A stretch of 64,000 nucleotides of DNA from Sphingorhabdus sp. M41 (GTDB taxonomy: Bacteria > Pseudomonadota > Alphaproteobacteria > Sphingomonadales > Sphingomonadaceae): positions 310,001 through 374,000 of the forward strand of contig NZ_CP014545.1 in assembly GCF_001586275.1 (NCBI RefSeq), given 5' to 3'. This document shows, piece by piece, positions 8,449 to 17,285 of this stretch. Position 1 is the stretch's first letter. Each line of letters opens with the position of its first letter. Made by a program: the position numbers and the translations under genes. Below the pieces are notes generated by a model that saw only the letters and a list, made by a program, of their open reading frames with translations, was not told where the DNA came from and searched no databases.

Positions 8449-9282
8449 TTAGTGGAAAGATGAATCATCCTCTGCGGAGCCATTCTCTCCGGGGCCATTC
8501 TCTCCGGGGCGATCCTCTGCCGGTTGATCCCATTCGTCGTCGCGATCACTGCCGTCGGGGTTCGCCTTTTCCCAGAAGCCCGGCTCTGCCGTCATGCCGC
8601 TGCGCTCGGCTCGCGCCCATTGCAGCTCATCCCAGTCGTCTGCCTCGTACGGATCGAGATCGGATGTGTCGATATCCTCGGGCGCGGTCTCCAAGATCCG
8701 TTCGCGTTCGTCAAACATCTCGATTCGGCTGATTATTTCTGCTTCGCTAAGGCCTGCAAGGCCAGACCGGGGGGCGGGTGCGCGGCGGGCCTTCGCGGCC
8801 TGATCCTGCGCCTCGAGCATGGCGGTGCAATCCTTGCCGTCTCCGATCGCTTCTACCATTTCTTCGAAATCCGCCGCCGCTTCGCGGGCGGGATCGCCTG
8901 CCATATCCATGCCGTCGGCCTTGGCGTCAAGACGTGCCAGTGCGGCGAGCAGCAGCCCCGGCGAAAAACGCGTACGCTCACCCACTTCCTCGCCATGATA
9001 CCAGACGGTCTCGGTCCAGCCGTTGAGCCCGGTATCGAGCAAGGTCTCGGCATAAAGATCGCGGGCATGGATCAGTGCCGCGTCCCAGGCGCGCGCGAAT
9101 GCTTGCCCCTCGTCCCGCCGGCGCAGCCGCTAGGCCCCCTCCCGGCTCATCCCGGTGTAAGCAGCGGCCGCCTTTACCGACCCGCAGCGGGTCAGCGCCT
9201 CAAGGAAGGTTCGCTGCTTTTCGGAGGTCCAGCTGGGTGCGGGCGATGGGGGCGTATCGATGGGCGGAAATTGGTCGTTCAT
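8449..9282 (-). pseudogene. Helix-turn-helix protein gene interrupted by one in-frame amber codon
   Basis: From an ATG at 9282, preceded by a strong AAGGAGG, the frame reads MNDQFPPIDTPPSPAPSWTS, then a terminase-small-subunit-like HTH (FLEALTRCGSVKAAAAYTGM, SREGA), then TAG at 9132-9130, then RLRRRDEGQAFARAWDAALI and 225 more open codons to 8449. Sphingomonad homologues read SR-x-x-AYRLRRR at this spot, so the amber replaces a tyrosine codon. The downstream part ends in an acidic tail with a short GENGP/GENGS duplication. Everything else (RBS, start, frame, stop) is intact, so this is a very recent nonsense mutation, a suppressed amber, or a base-call error. Confidence 0.8.
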
Positions 9283-9428
9283 ATCATTTGCCTCCTTTAT
9301 TGGCTAGAAAATGCAAATGAAATAACCTATTTGGTAATATGTAGGAAAGAATATGTTGCCCGTCCCACTTTCCCGGTGACGCGATCAGCGAGATTGTTAT
9401 CTGCCAAGAGAAAGCCGAAATTCCCGGA

Positions 9429-10277
9429 TTAACCGGTGGATTTTCGATCCGTGCAGCGGGTTGTATATTGTGCCCTCATGTCCGCCGCTGCGCTGGCCAG
9501 GATCGCTGAGGGGCCTTCGGTGGCCATCTCGTCGAGCATATCCGCATATGGTTCGGCAGAATCGCAACCGCCTTCCCGTTCGATTTCCGTCAATCCGCGT
9601 TTGTATAAAATCTGTCCCTGCACCAACAGCCGATCATAAGAAGACCTGATCCCTTCCGAAATTGTAAAGGCCTCTTTCAGAAGACCAACTGCTTTTTCCA
9701 TATCCTGCACTGGCCCTTCCCGGGCATAGATCCGCGCCTCCAGCAACTTGGCTTCTGCCTTTTGCGAAATGGTCTTGCGAGTGCGCCAATATTCTTCAAA
9801 CACTTTCAGAGCATCTGCGGTGCGATATTGCAAAATCAGGTGATGGGTTAATATCTGCAGTTCCGCAGGACGGAAATAGGACGGGTTGCGAAGCCAGTGA
9901 TCATATGTTTCTGCAACAATCCGGTCGCGGCGCGCGACGACAGCGGCTTCTGTGGCTTGGGCGCGCCCGTCTTGCCCTTCATCCTGTAGCACGTAAACTT
10001 TTTGATCCATGGTCTGTATCGCTTCGATATTTTGCCGCACTTGCGCTATCGATTTGCTGTCCTGGCCGACTGCTCCGAGAATGATCGTATCCCAGAAAGC
10101 GACAAGCGCCATTATCAGGGCGATGGGGAGAGACACTGTCTTGAGCGCATCCTGCCACGAGTCAAAGGTCCAGAACGGCTTTTTCTGTTCCTCGGCCAAC
10201 TGGTTCTCCAGCTCTGTGATACGCTGCCTCAGAACCAGCGGATTGTCTGAATCGATCTCCGACAACCGGCTTACCAA
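9429..10277 (-). CDS. Unrecognised coiled-coil, single-membrane-span protein with helical repeats
   Basis: A 282-residue protein I do not recognise. Visible features: an N-terminal coiled-coil stretch (LRQRITELENQLAEEQKK), one membrane segment near residues 48-70 (TVSLPIALIMALVAFWDTII), then a long alpha-helical C-terminal part with TPR-like spacing (ALKVFEEYWRTRK, AKLLEARIYAREG, AVGLLKEAFTISEG). The start appears to be TTG at 10277, overlapping the stop of the 61-residue gene upstream (TTGGTAA), which suggests translational coupling. Base composition is AT-richer than the flanking operons, suggesting transfer. No function is assigned. Confidence 0.7.
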   Translation of the reverse strand: MVSRLSEIDSDNPLVLRQRITELENQLAEEQKKPFWTFDSWQDALKTVSLPIALIMALVAFWDTIILGAVGQDSKSIAQVRQNIEAIQTMDQKVYVLQDEGQDGRAQATEAAVVARRDRIVAETYDHWLRNPSYFRPAELQILTHHLILQYRTADALKVFEEYWRTRKTISQKAEAKLLEARIYAREGPVQDMEKAVGLLKEAFTISEGIRSSYDRLLVQGQILYKRGLTEIEREGGCDSAEPYADMLDEMATEGPSAILASAAADMRAQYTTRCTDRKSTG

Positions 10278-10456
10278 TGTTCCGATTTGGCATGTCCACA
10301 GCGTTTGCAGTCAAAGCCGCCGGGAGGATCTACAAAGGAAGGGCAGGAGCAGCCGCCGACCATGCATTTTCCATCTCCCATAACTGTATCACTCTGCCTG
10401 CTGTCATCGTCAAGATCTGCAGCCGGACTGTGCAATGAACCTTGCTTGTCGAACAT
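10271..10456 (-). CDS. Small Cys/His-rich protein, putative zinc-binding
   Basis: A 61-residue protein whose second half has the spacing C-x4-C-x-C-x11-C-x2-C-x-H-x4-H (KCMVGGCSCPSF ... DCKRCGHAKSEHW), consistent with one or two zinc sites of treble-clef type. The N-terminal half is polar and probably disordered. It overlaps the downstream coiled-coil membrane protein gene by 7 bases, so the two are likely made together. I know of no characterised protein with this exact layout; the zinc assignment is inference from residue spacing. Confidence 0.65.
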   Translation of the reverse strand: MFDKQGSLHSPAADLDDDSRQSDTVMGDGKCMVGGCSCPSFVDPPGGFDCKRCGHAKSEHW

Positions 10457-10878
10457 GATAACCCCAAACTTTAGCTGTTTTCGGATGTTTCTATATTACA
10501 GAAAACTACCAAATATACAACTATAGCTAGTTTTAGCGGAAGTGTACTTAATCAAAAATCTTAGCAATATTGCCGATTGCTTGAGTGGGTATTAAAAAAA
10601 TGCTTTATTGAGAGACAGGTAGGGAGAATGTTCCACGTGCATCCGCACGCAATTTTCGGCTGGTCTGTTCAGCATGGAGCGCTTGGTCCGGACAAATGCA
10701 GCGATGTCCTGCGCGATACTTGTCCTGTCGACCCTTTCATTCTCCGGAACCTTTTGGGGGACAGGACGTATAGCTACCATGCATTTTGCGATTTTATATC
10801 GCCACCAGCCGACCATGATCGCTGACGCTAGCTGATCTGCGGGCATCATATTGCATGTTAGGGAAGGACGCCTTTTAG
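10457..10878. other. AT-rich intergenic region with two doubtful small frames
   Basis: The first 150 bases are the most AT-rich part of the neighbourhood and probably carry the divergent promoters for the zinc-motif pair (minus) and the molybdo-oxidoreductase operon (plus). Two overlapping plus-strand frames start at 10628 (RBS-like AGGGAGA) and 10674. The latter would encode 53 residues (to 10835) beginning MERLVRTNAAMSCAILVLST, which could be a membrane or signal segment. Neither has recognisable similarity, so I do not call them as genes. Confidence 0.5.
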
Positions 10879-11388
10879 ATGGAAACCACAGAATTGAGCG
10901 TGAACGGCACAACCCATAAGTTGAAGGCCGATAGCAGAGTGACCTTGCTGGATGCGCTGCGTAACCATCTCGGGCTGACCGGAACCAAGAAGGGTTGTGA
11001 CCACGGACAATGCGGCGCCTGCACCGTGATCGTCGAGGGTCGCCGGATTAACAGCTGCCTGACGCTCGCCTGTATGCATGACGGCGATGATATCACGACA
11101 ATCGAGGGGCTGGGCGAACCGGGCAACCTGTCGGCTTTGCAATCTGCCTTTGTCGCTCATGACGGGTTCCAGTGCGGATATTGCACGCCAGGGCAGATTT
11201 GTTCGGCGACGGCGATGATCGAGGAAGCAAAAGCGGGATGGCCAAGTTTTGTGTCCGGCGATCTTGATGGTCCCGAAGGCCTGAGCAACGAGGAAATTTC
11301 AGAGCGGATGAGCGGCAACCTGTGCCGCTGCGCCGCCTATCCCAATATTGTCAATGCGATCCGTCAGGTTGCCGGAGAAGAGTCATGA
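10879..11388 (+). CDS. Xanthine-dehydrogenase-family [2Fe-2S] subunit (PaoA/YagT-like)
   Basis: A 169-residue iron-sulfur subunit of a molybdenum hydroxylase. The plant-type [2Fe-2S] cluster ligands are in [12 protein letters not shown] with the fourth at NSCLTLAC, and the second cluster in [10 protein letters not shown] and [11 protein letters not shown]. coli PaoA has a Tat signal before this domain; here the protein begins [15 protein letters not shown], so no export signal is visible. The stop overlaps the start of the FAD subunit (ATGA), and a third subunit gene follows, forming a tight operon. Likely substrate class: aldehydes, by similarity to PaoABC. Confidence 0.92.
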   Translation: METTELSVNGTTHKLKADSRVTLLDALRNHLGLTGTKKGCDHGQCGACTVIVEGRRINSCLTLACMHDGDDITTIEGLGEPGNLSALQSAFVAHDGFQCGYCTPGQICSATAMIEEAKAGWPSFVSGDLDGPEGLSNEEISERMSGNLCRCAAYPNIVNAIRQVAGEES

Positions 11389-12374
11389 AGCCATTTGCTT
11401 ATGCCAGAGCCAGCGAACGCGCCGATGCAACCGCACAGGCGGCGAATAATGCGACCTATATTGCAGGCGGCACAAATCTGCTCGATCTGATGAAGCTGGA
11501 GGTGATGACTCCCGACAAGCTGGTGGATATTAACCGGCTCGACCTTTCCGAAATCACCGTGACCGATGACGGCGGTCTTCGGATTGGCGCGCTGGTAACC
11601 AACAGCGATTGCGCCGCCGATGCACGTGTCCGGAGCGATTATCCTGTCCTGTCGCGTGCTATTCTGGCCGGTGCCAGCGGACAGCTGCGCAACAAGGCGA
11701 CCACGGGTGGCAATTTGTGCCAGCGGACCCGCTGCTATTATTTTTATGACACGGCAATGCCGTGCAACAAACGCGAACCTGGTTCTGGCTGTCAGGCGCT
11801 GGCAGGCTTTAACCGTATTCACGCAATTCTGGGGGCGAGCGATGCCTGTATCGCTACCTATCCCGGAGACATGGCGGTAGCGATGACGGCGCTGGATGCG
11901 CAGATCGAGATTGAAAATGTCGACGGCGAGATCAGGCAGGTGCCGATCCAGGATTTTCACGTCCTGCCGGGCGATAATCCTGAAAGAGACAATATCCTGG
12001 AGGCTGGCGAGTTGATTACTGCAGTGATCTTGCCGCCTCCGATTGAGGGAAAACATATCTATCGCAAGGTCCGCGACCGGGCCTCTTATGCCTTTGCGCT
12101 TTGCTCTGTGGCAGCCGTCGTCGAGATGGACGGCGATACCATTGCTTCCGCCGCGCTGGCCTTTGGCGGACTGGCGCACAAGCCGTGGCGCGATGCCGCC
12201 GTCGAGACGCTTTTGACCGGTGAGAAGCCGTCATCAGCATTATTTGGCAGGGCAGCAGATCAATTGCTCGCCGAGGCCGAGGGCTATGGTCACAATGATT
12301 TCAAAATACCGCTGACCAGACGGGTGCTGATCTCCGTCCTGCAAGAAGCCACCGGAACAGGAGCAGCCACATGA
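11385..12374 (+). CDS. FAD-binding subunit with extra [4Fe-4S] site (PaoB/YagS-like)
   Basis: A 329-residue FAD subunit of the molybdenum hydroxylase family, with the FAD loop [16 protein letters not shown] near the N terminus. It carries the PaoB-type insertion [19 protein letters not shown] followed by GSGCQAL and a later SDACIATYP, which in PaoB holds a [4Fe-4S] cluster not found in xanthine dehydrogenase. That insertion is what places this operon in the PaoABC subgroup. The ATG at 11385 overlaps the upstream stop by four bases, and its own stop overlaps the next start, so all three subunits should be translated in step. Confidence 0.92.
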   Translation: MKPFAYARASERADATAQAANNATYIAGGTNLLDLMKLEVMTPDKLVDINRLDLSEITVTDDGGLRIGALVTNSDCAADARVRSDYPVLSRAILAGASGQLRNKATTGGNLCQRTRCYYFYDTAMPCNKREPGSGCQALAGFNRIHAILGASDACIATYPGDMAVAMTALDAQIEIENVDGEIRQVPIQDFHVLPGDNPERDNILEAGELITAVILPPPIEGKHIYRKVRDRASYAFALCSVAAVVEMDGDTIASAALAFGGLAHKPWRDAAVETLLTGEKPSSALFGRAADQLLAEAEGYGHNDFKIPLTRRVLISVLQEATGTGAAT

Positions 12375-14578
12375 CCGCACATCTGAAAATGGACAAGGCG
12401 GATTCGCGTAACCGGCTTGATGATATGGTCCAGGGGCTGGTCGGATCGCCGATGGATCGTCCGGACGGGCCGCTCAAGGTTTCCGGACAAGCGACCTACG
12501 CCCACGAATGGGAAATGCCGGGCTTGATTCACGGCGTGCTGGTCCGCGCCACCATAGCCAAGGGCCGGGTGACCGACGTCGCGAGCGGCGAACTGATCGG
12601 CAAGAACGGTGTCCGGGCGGTGGTCACGGATGATCGCTTGCTGCGCCGACCGGCGCAAGGCGGTGCCGATGAAGCGCCGGCGCAAGGGGCCAGGCAGGTC
12701 GACTATTTCGGCCAGCCGATCGCGCTGGTGGTCGCCGACACGTTTGAACAGGCGCGCCATGCGGCCAATATATTGAAGGTCAGCTATGAACCTGCGGGCA
12801 ATGCCGCGTTCGATCCGGAGACGGATGAAACTGACACCGATAAACCGGAGGAAGATCAGCTTGATCAGGGCGATCTCGACAAGGCCATGGCCGATGCCGC
12901 CTTTACCGTCGACCAGATCTATCGCACGCCGGGACATAATAGCGCTGCCATGGAGCCGCATTGCGCCATTGCCAGCTGGGAAGGCGACAAGCTGACTCTG
13001 CGCGGCAGCTATCAGATGCTCAATTTCAACATCAACGAGCTGGCGGATGCGCTGCACATCGTGCCGGAGAATATCCGGATGCTGTCGCCATATGTCGGCG
13101 GCGGCTTTGGCTCGAAACTGGGCATTTCGCCCGAAGCCGTTGCCGCTGCGCTCGCTGCCAAGGAGGTCGGGCAGCCGGTCTGCGTTGCCTTGTCGCGGCC
13201 ACAGGTGTTTGAAGCGACCATGCGCCGGTCGGAAACCCGCCAGCATGTCCGGCTGGCTTGCGGAGAGGACGGTGTTCTGACGGGTCTTGGCCACGAATGT
13301 CTGGTGTCAAATCTTCCCGAAGAAGAATTTTACGAGCCGGTCACCCAGGCAACCCATTTCATGTATGGCGGCAAAAACCGCAAGCTCAGCATCGAAGTGG
13401 CGCGGGTTAATCGCACTTGCGGCGGCTCGGTCCGGGCGCCGGGCGAGGCGGTCGGCATGCAGGTGCTGGAAAATGCAATGGATGAACTGGCCGAAGCATC
13501 CGGCATTGATCCGGTTGAACTTAGAAGACGAAATGTTCCTGACCGTCATCCGGAGCAGGATATCCCTTATTCGTCCCGCCGGTTCATCGAAGCGCTGGAT
13601 GAGGGCGCCAAATTATTTGAATGGGACAAACGCAACAAGAAGCCCGGATCATTGCGCGAAGGCGACTGGCTGGTGGGGCACGGGATGGCGGGTGCTGCCC
13701 GGGTCAATATCCTCTCGGAAGCGAAAGCCAAAGTGACTCTGCTTGCCGATGGTAGCGCCGTGGTCGAAACCGACATGACCGATATTGGAACCGGCACTTA
13801 TGCGATATTGACGCAAATTGTCGGCGACATGCTGGGATTGCCGGCGGAGAAAATAGAGACGAAGCTTGGGGATAGCGACTTTCCGGCAGGACCGGGTTCG
13901 GGTGGTTCCTGGGGTGCATCCTCTTCCGGCTCGGCGGTTTTTCTGGCCTGCGAGGAGATTCGCAAAGCGATTGCGAAAAAGCTGGATAGCGACGAAGCCG
14001 ATCTGAAGCTGGCTGATGGCAAAGCGGGAACCGGCGACACGGCGCGGCCGATCACGGACATTCTCGACGGAAAGCCACTCTCCGCAGTCGGTCATATTGA
14101 ACCGGGCCAGACGCTCGAGGAGATGCAACAGGCAACTTACGGATCCTATTTTGCCGAAGTTGCCGTCAATGCGGTGACCGGTGAAACAAGGGTGAGGCGG
14201 ATGCTCGGGGTATTTGGCGCAGGCAGGATCCTGAACGAGAAAACCGCGACATCGCAATGCTATGGCGGTATGATCTGGGGTATCGGCAGTGCCCTGACCG
14301 AAGAGCTGGTCTTCGATGGAAGAGACGGACATATCGTCAATCACGACTTGGCGGAATATCATATTCCGGTAAATCTGGATGTTCCGCAAATTGAAGTGGT
14401 GCTGCTCAAGGAGCGGGATGAATTTGCTAGCCCGATACAGGCCAAGGGCATTGGTGAGCTGGGCATTTGTGGCGCCGCGGCAGCGGTTACCAACGCGATA
14501 TATAACGCGACAGGCATTCGGGTTCGCGATTATCCGGCCACGCTGGACAAGCTGCTTGCCGACTTGCCGAGCGAATAG
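12371..14578 (+). CDS. Molybdopterin-cytosine-dinucleotide-binding catalytic subunit (PaoC/YagR-like)
   Basis: A 735-residue large subunit of a molybdenum hydroxylase. Visible cofactor motifs are [44 protein letters not shown] and the catalytic-glutamate segment [19 protein letters not shown]. It completes the three-gene PaoABC-like operon and would oxidise aldehydes to acids with electrons passing through the iron-sulfur and FAD subunits. No XdhC/PaoD-type cofactor-maturation gene lies next to it in this window, although such enzymes need one. The subunit type is firm, the substrate is not. Confidence 0.93.
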   Translation: MTAHLKMDKADSRNRLDDMVQGLVGSPMDRPDGPLKVSGQATYAHEWEMPGLIHGVLVRATIAKGRVTDVASGELIGKNGVRAVVTDDRLLRRPAQGGADEAPAQGARQVDYFGQPIALVVADTFEQARHAANILKVSYEPAGNAAFDPETDETDTDKPEEDQLDQGDLDKAMADAAFTVDQIYRTPGHNSAAMEPHCAIASWEGDKLTLRGSYQMLNFNINELADALHIVPENIRMLSPYVGGGFGSKLGISPEAVAAALAAKEVGQPVCVALSRPQVFEATMRRSETRQHVRLACGEDGVLTGLGHECLVSNLPEEEFYEPVTQATHFMYGGKNRKLSIEVARVNRTCGGSVRAPGEAVGMQVLENAMDELAEASGIDPVELRRRNVPDRHPEQDIPYSSRRFIEALDEGAKLFEWDKRNKKPGSLREGDWLVGHGMAGAARVNILSEAKAKVTLLADGSAVVETDMTDIGTGTYAILTQIVGDMLGLPAEKIETKLGDSDFPAGPGSGGSWGASSSGSAVFLACEEIRKAIAKKLDSDEADLKLADGKAGTGDTARPITDILDGKPLSAVGHIEPGQTLEEMQQATYGSYFAEVAVNAVTGETRVRRMLGVFGAGRILNEKTATSQCYGGMIWGIGSALTEELVFDGRDGHIVNHDLAEYHIPVNLDVPQIEVVLLKERDEFASPIQAKGIGELGICGAAAAVTNAIYNATGIRVRDYPATLDKLLADLPSE

Positions 14579-14879
14579 ACCGGGGGCATCCACATCGGCC
14601 AAATCCCGGCCTCCAAAACGGCATCGAGCGGCAGAGATAATGATGCTGCTGGCGAGGCTGTGTGCGCTATATCCGTCACGATCTGACCATCTGAACACAA
14701 GTGGAGCTGTCGCTGCTATATGGCGATAGCAGTCGCAGCATGGCGCTCCGGTTCTATGCCGGGCTACCCGCGGCTCCGAGCCGCTCTTAACAATTTATTG
14801 GTGGTTTACCATTAGGCGATGCGCATATTTGTCGTTTGTGTCTGACCAGGATGACGACGTGGTTGTTCAGGGGGGGACA
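14579..14879. other. Intergenic region with hairpins after the molybdo-oxidoreductase operon
   Basis: About 300 bases without a gene. It contains a hairpin with arms CTGCTAT (14713-14719) and ATAGCAG (14726-14732), and a 15-base palindrome GCGGCTC-C-GAGCCGC (14770-14784). Neither is followed by a T-run, so they are not classic terminators. The last 80 bases lead into the haloperoxidase gene and should hold its promoter. Confidence 0.5.
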
Positions 14880-16256
14880 ATGAAATTTTCGCGACGTAGC
14901 TTCATGGCTGGCGCCGGGATCGCGGGCTTGGCGGGCTTGACGGGTTGCACGGGAAGCTTTGGCTCGGCAAATTCTTATCTGACGCCAATATTGCGGCCGC
15001 AATATCACAATATTGTAACCCACTGGTGTGATGTTCTCTTTCAGCAGATCCGCGATCAACGCGTGCCGCCGCCGCGAGCGGCCTATAATCTGGCCATGCC
15101 GACCGTTGCCGGTTTCCTCGCCGCGAACGGCATTATGCAGGCCTATGACGATCCCTTTGGCATTGGCCCGGCGCCGCGGGGAGCCGATCCGGCAATGGCT
15201 TATGCTGTGGCTTTTGCCACGGCTGCTTCGGAAGTGTTCCAGCAACCCTTTGTCGGAGAACGCAGGGATTTTGCCAATGCTATCCCCGATAGTGAGGCAA
15301 AATCGCTCGGGGCTGCCTGGGGCAGGCAGGTCGGTTTGAAAATCGTCAAAATGCGGACACGCGACGGATCGCAACCCAGCAAGGTCAACTATTATCTGAA
15401 CCGCTACCAGCGACGTCATGACGCGCTGCAATGGACGCCGACCGGACCGCTTTACAGCGCCAAGCCCGGTCCGGCATTCGACAGTTTCTCGCGTCCGCTT
15501 TATCCGGGTCACGGACAGATTGAGCCATGGACGATGGGCCGCGTCGAAAATTTCCGCGTCGCTCCCTTTCACGATCCGGCCAGCCCGGAATTCGCCGATG
15601 AGTTTGATCAGGTTCGGACTTTGGGCGGGGCTGACAGTCGCGAGCGCACCGCTGACCAGACCGAGATTGCGATGTTCTGGGAAGATGGTCCCTGGGGCAT
15701 TACTCCACCCGGCCATTATATGCTGATGGCCATACAGGTGCTGCAGGACCGCAACCTGTCGTTCATCGAATGGGCGCGGGCGATGGCGCTGATCGCGATG
15801 ACCCAGTGCGATGCATCGATCCAGGCCTGGGATACCAAATATAGCCATGACGTCATCCGGCCGGAAACCGCGATCCGGCACCGGGCACCGCAATTCGGCA
15901 ACCGCGATCCGCGGGTCGTGCGAGAGAAACAGTGGCGCAGCTATATCCCGACGCCGGGTTTCCCATCCTATACATCCGGCCATTCAACCTTCGGCGCGGC
16001 GGGTGCCATGATGATTGCGCATATATTGGGCACGGATGCCGTGCGCTTCTCGCACCAGTCGCCCGATCAGGTGCTGTGGCCACAATTGCGCGGTGTCACC
16101 CGGCACTGGACGCATCTGAGTCAGGCGGCCGACGAAAATGGCCTGAGCCGTATCTATGGCGGTGTGCACTGGATGCGCGATCATATGGTCGGGATGGACG
16201 CCGGCAAGGCGATCGCCAACCACGCCCATGCCAATTATTTCCGGCGGAGGGTCTGA
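14880..16256 (+). CDS. Tat-exported vanadium-dependent haloperoxidase / PAP2-family protein
   Basis: A 458-residue protein with a twin-arginine signal (SRRSFMAGAGIAGLAGLTGC), whose end also reads as a lipobox, so it may be a Tat lipoprotein. The C-terminal part has all three vanadate/phosphate-binding elements of the family: KYSHDVIRP (K-x6-RP), PSYTSGHS (PSGH type) and SRIYGGVHWMRD (SR-x5-H-x3-D). Members are either vanadium haloperoxidases or acid phosphatases; sequence alone does not decide. The ATG at 14880 follows GGGGGG. An outer-membrane barrel gene starts directly after the stop codon, so the pair is co-transcribed. Confidence 0.88.
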   Translation: MKFSRRSFMAGAGIAGLAGLTGCTGSFGSANSYLTPILRPQYHNIVTHWCDVLFQQIRDQRVPPPRAAYNLAMPTVAGFLAANGIMQAYDDPFGIGPAPRGADPAMAYAVAFATAASEVFQQPFVGERRDFANAIPDSEAKSLGAAWGRQVGLKIVKMRTRDGSQPSKVNYYLNRYQRRHDALQWTPTGPLYSAKPGPAFDSFSRPLYPGHGQIEPWTMGRVENFRVAPFHDPASPEFADEFDQVRTLGGADSRERTADQTEIAMFWEDGPWGITPPGHYMLMAIQVLQDRNLSFIEWARAMALIAMTQCDASIQAWDTKYSHDVIRPETAIRHRAPQFGNRDPRVVREKQWRSYIPTPGFPSYTSGHSTFGAAGAMMIAHILGTDAVRFSHQSPDQVLWPQLRGVTRHWTHLSQAADENGLSRIYGGVHWMRDHMVGMDAGKAIANHAHANYFRRRV

Positions 16257-17276
16257 ATGAAGAAATCCAGATCTTCCCGCGCTTTGCTACAGTCGGTTGC
16301 TGTCGGGGCAATTGTCATGACCGCTGGCTCCGCCCAGGCGCAGATCAGTCTCAACTACGACAATCTTTCTTCCTTTGAAGAGCCTCTGGCTTTTGAAATC
16401 GGTGAAGCCACCGTGTTGGTTGGCGGTATCGTCGATGTGCCGGTGAAGCTGACGGTCGATGATAGTGTTTTTGACGGTGATGTGGATGTCAGTGTGGTCA
16501 CCAATCTCGATATCAATGTCGAGATGCAGCTTGCCAACCGGTGGAATGTCGGGGTCTCCTATTTCGGGCAATATGACGAGAACAGGCGGGACTATGAAGA
16601 TAATGTAGCCGGTTTTATCCGCACAAGCTGGGGCAGTCTGATCGGCGGCAATGTCAACGGCCTGGTGCGGGAAGCGACAAGGCGCCGGCGTGCGGTTGGC
16701 AATTCCAATCTGGTTTTTGATGATTTCTACGGCCGGACAAACCAATGGGGTGGCGGTTACAGCGGGCGCTTTGGCCCGACAACCCTGACCGGGATTGTTG
16801 ATGGCGACGGTCATTTCGAACTGGGTGCGCAATTTCAGCGGCCGATCGGCAGAAAAGATTATCGCTTTACAACGCGCGTTGCCAAGGCCCGTTATCTTGC
16901 TGCCGATGATGTGACGCATTTCGCGACCATCGGAGCGGGTGTCGTCGGCGAATTTGTCTATGGCAGCAGCCTGTTTGATATTGGATTGGGCTATGAGAAT
17001 CTGCAGGCCGGCACCATCGATATTGATCGCTGGTATGTTTCTGGAGGAGCGCAAACCAAGATTGGCGTGCTTAGCCTGTCCGCTGCCGGCCATTATGGCG
17101 AGCTTGACGGTACACCGGAAAGCTCTGCTTCACTGGGTGTCCGCTATGATATCGCCCGCGGTCTGTCGACCAACCTCGGCGTCAATGCTCGCAAGGCCGA
17201 GATCGCGCGCGACGGTGTGTCGATAGTCGATGAAGATGAAACCAGCGCGACTGCTTCCGTGCGTTACAGCTTCTAG
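16257..17276 (+). CDS. Outer-membrane beta-barrel (porin-like) protein
   Basis: A 339-residue protein with a cleavable signal ending GSAQA|QISLNYDN, alternating hydrophobic/polar strands throughout, many aromatic residues and a C-terminal phenylalanine (ASVRYSF), the usual outer-membrane insertion signal. It resembles Gram-negative porins of roughly this size (for example GAQFQRPIG and GLGYENL strands). Its ATG abuts the stop of the haloperoxidase-like gene, so the two probably work together, for instance substrate entry for a periplasmic enzyme. That functional link is inference. Confidence 0.82.
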   Translation: MKKSRSSRALLQSVAVGAIVMTAGSAQAQISLNYDNLSSFEEPLAFEIGEATVLVGGIVDVPVKLTVDDSVFDGDVDVSVVTNLDINVEMQLANRWNVGVSYFGQYDENRRDYEDNVAGFIRTSWGSLIGGNVNGLVREATRRRRAVGNSNLVFDDFYGRTNQWGGGYSGRFGPTTLTGIVDGDGHFELGAQFQRPIGRKDYRFTTRVAKARYLAADDVTHFATIGAGVVGEFVYGSSLFDIGLGYENLQAGTIDIDRWYVSGGAQTKIGVLSLSAAGHYGELDGTPESSASLGVRYDIARGLSTNLGVNARKAEIARDGVSIVDEDETSATASVRYSF

Positions 17277-17285
17277 ACGTCCGGA

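Noticed and set aside
8460-8520. Short repeat (CATTCTCTCCGGGGC twice) as a possible CRISPR or mobile repeat
   Set aside because: It is a two-copy in-frame duplication in the acidic tail of the broken HTH gene (GENGPGENGS), with no spacers.
12290-13294. Minus-strand frame opposite the molybdopterin subunit gene
   Set aside because: Lies wholly within a conserved gene on the other strand and encodes an Arg/Leu-rich product with no family features.
14829-14879. Earlier start for the haloperoxidase-like gene
   Set aside because: The 17 additional residues would precede the twin-arginine signal and no RBS is present, while the ATG at 14880 follows a G-run and puts the signal at the N terminus.
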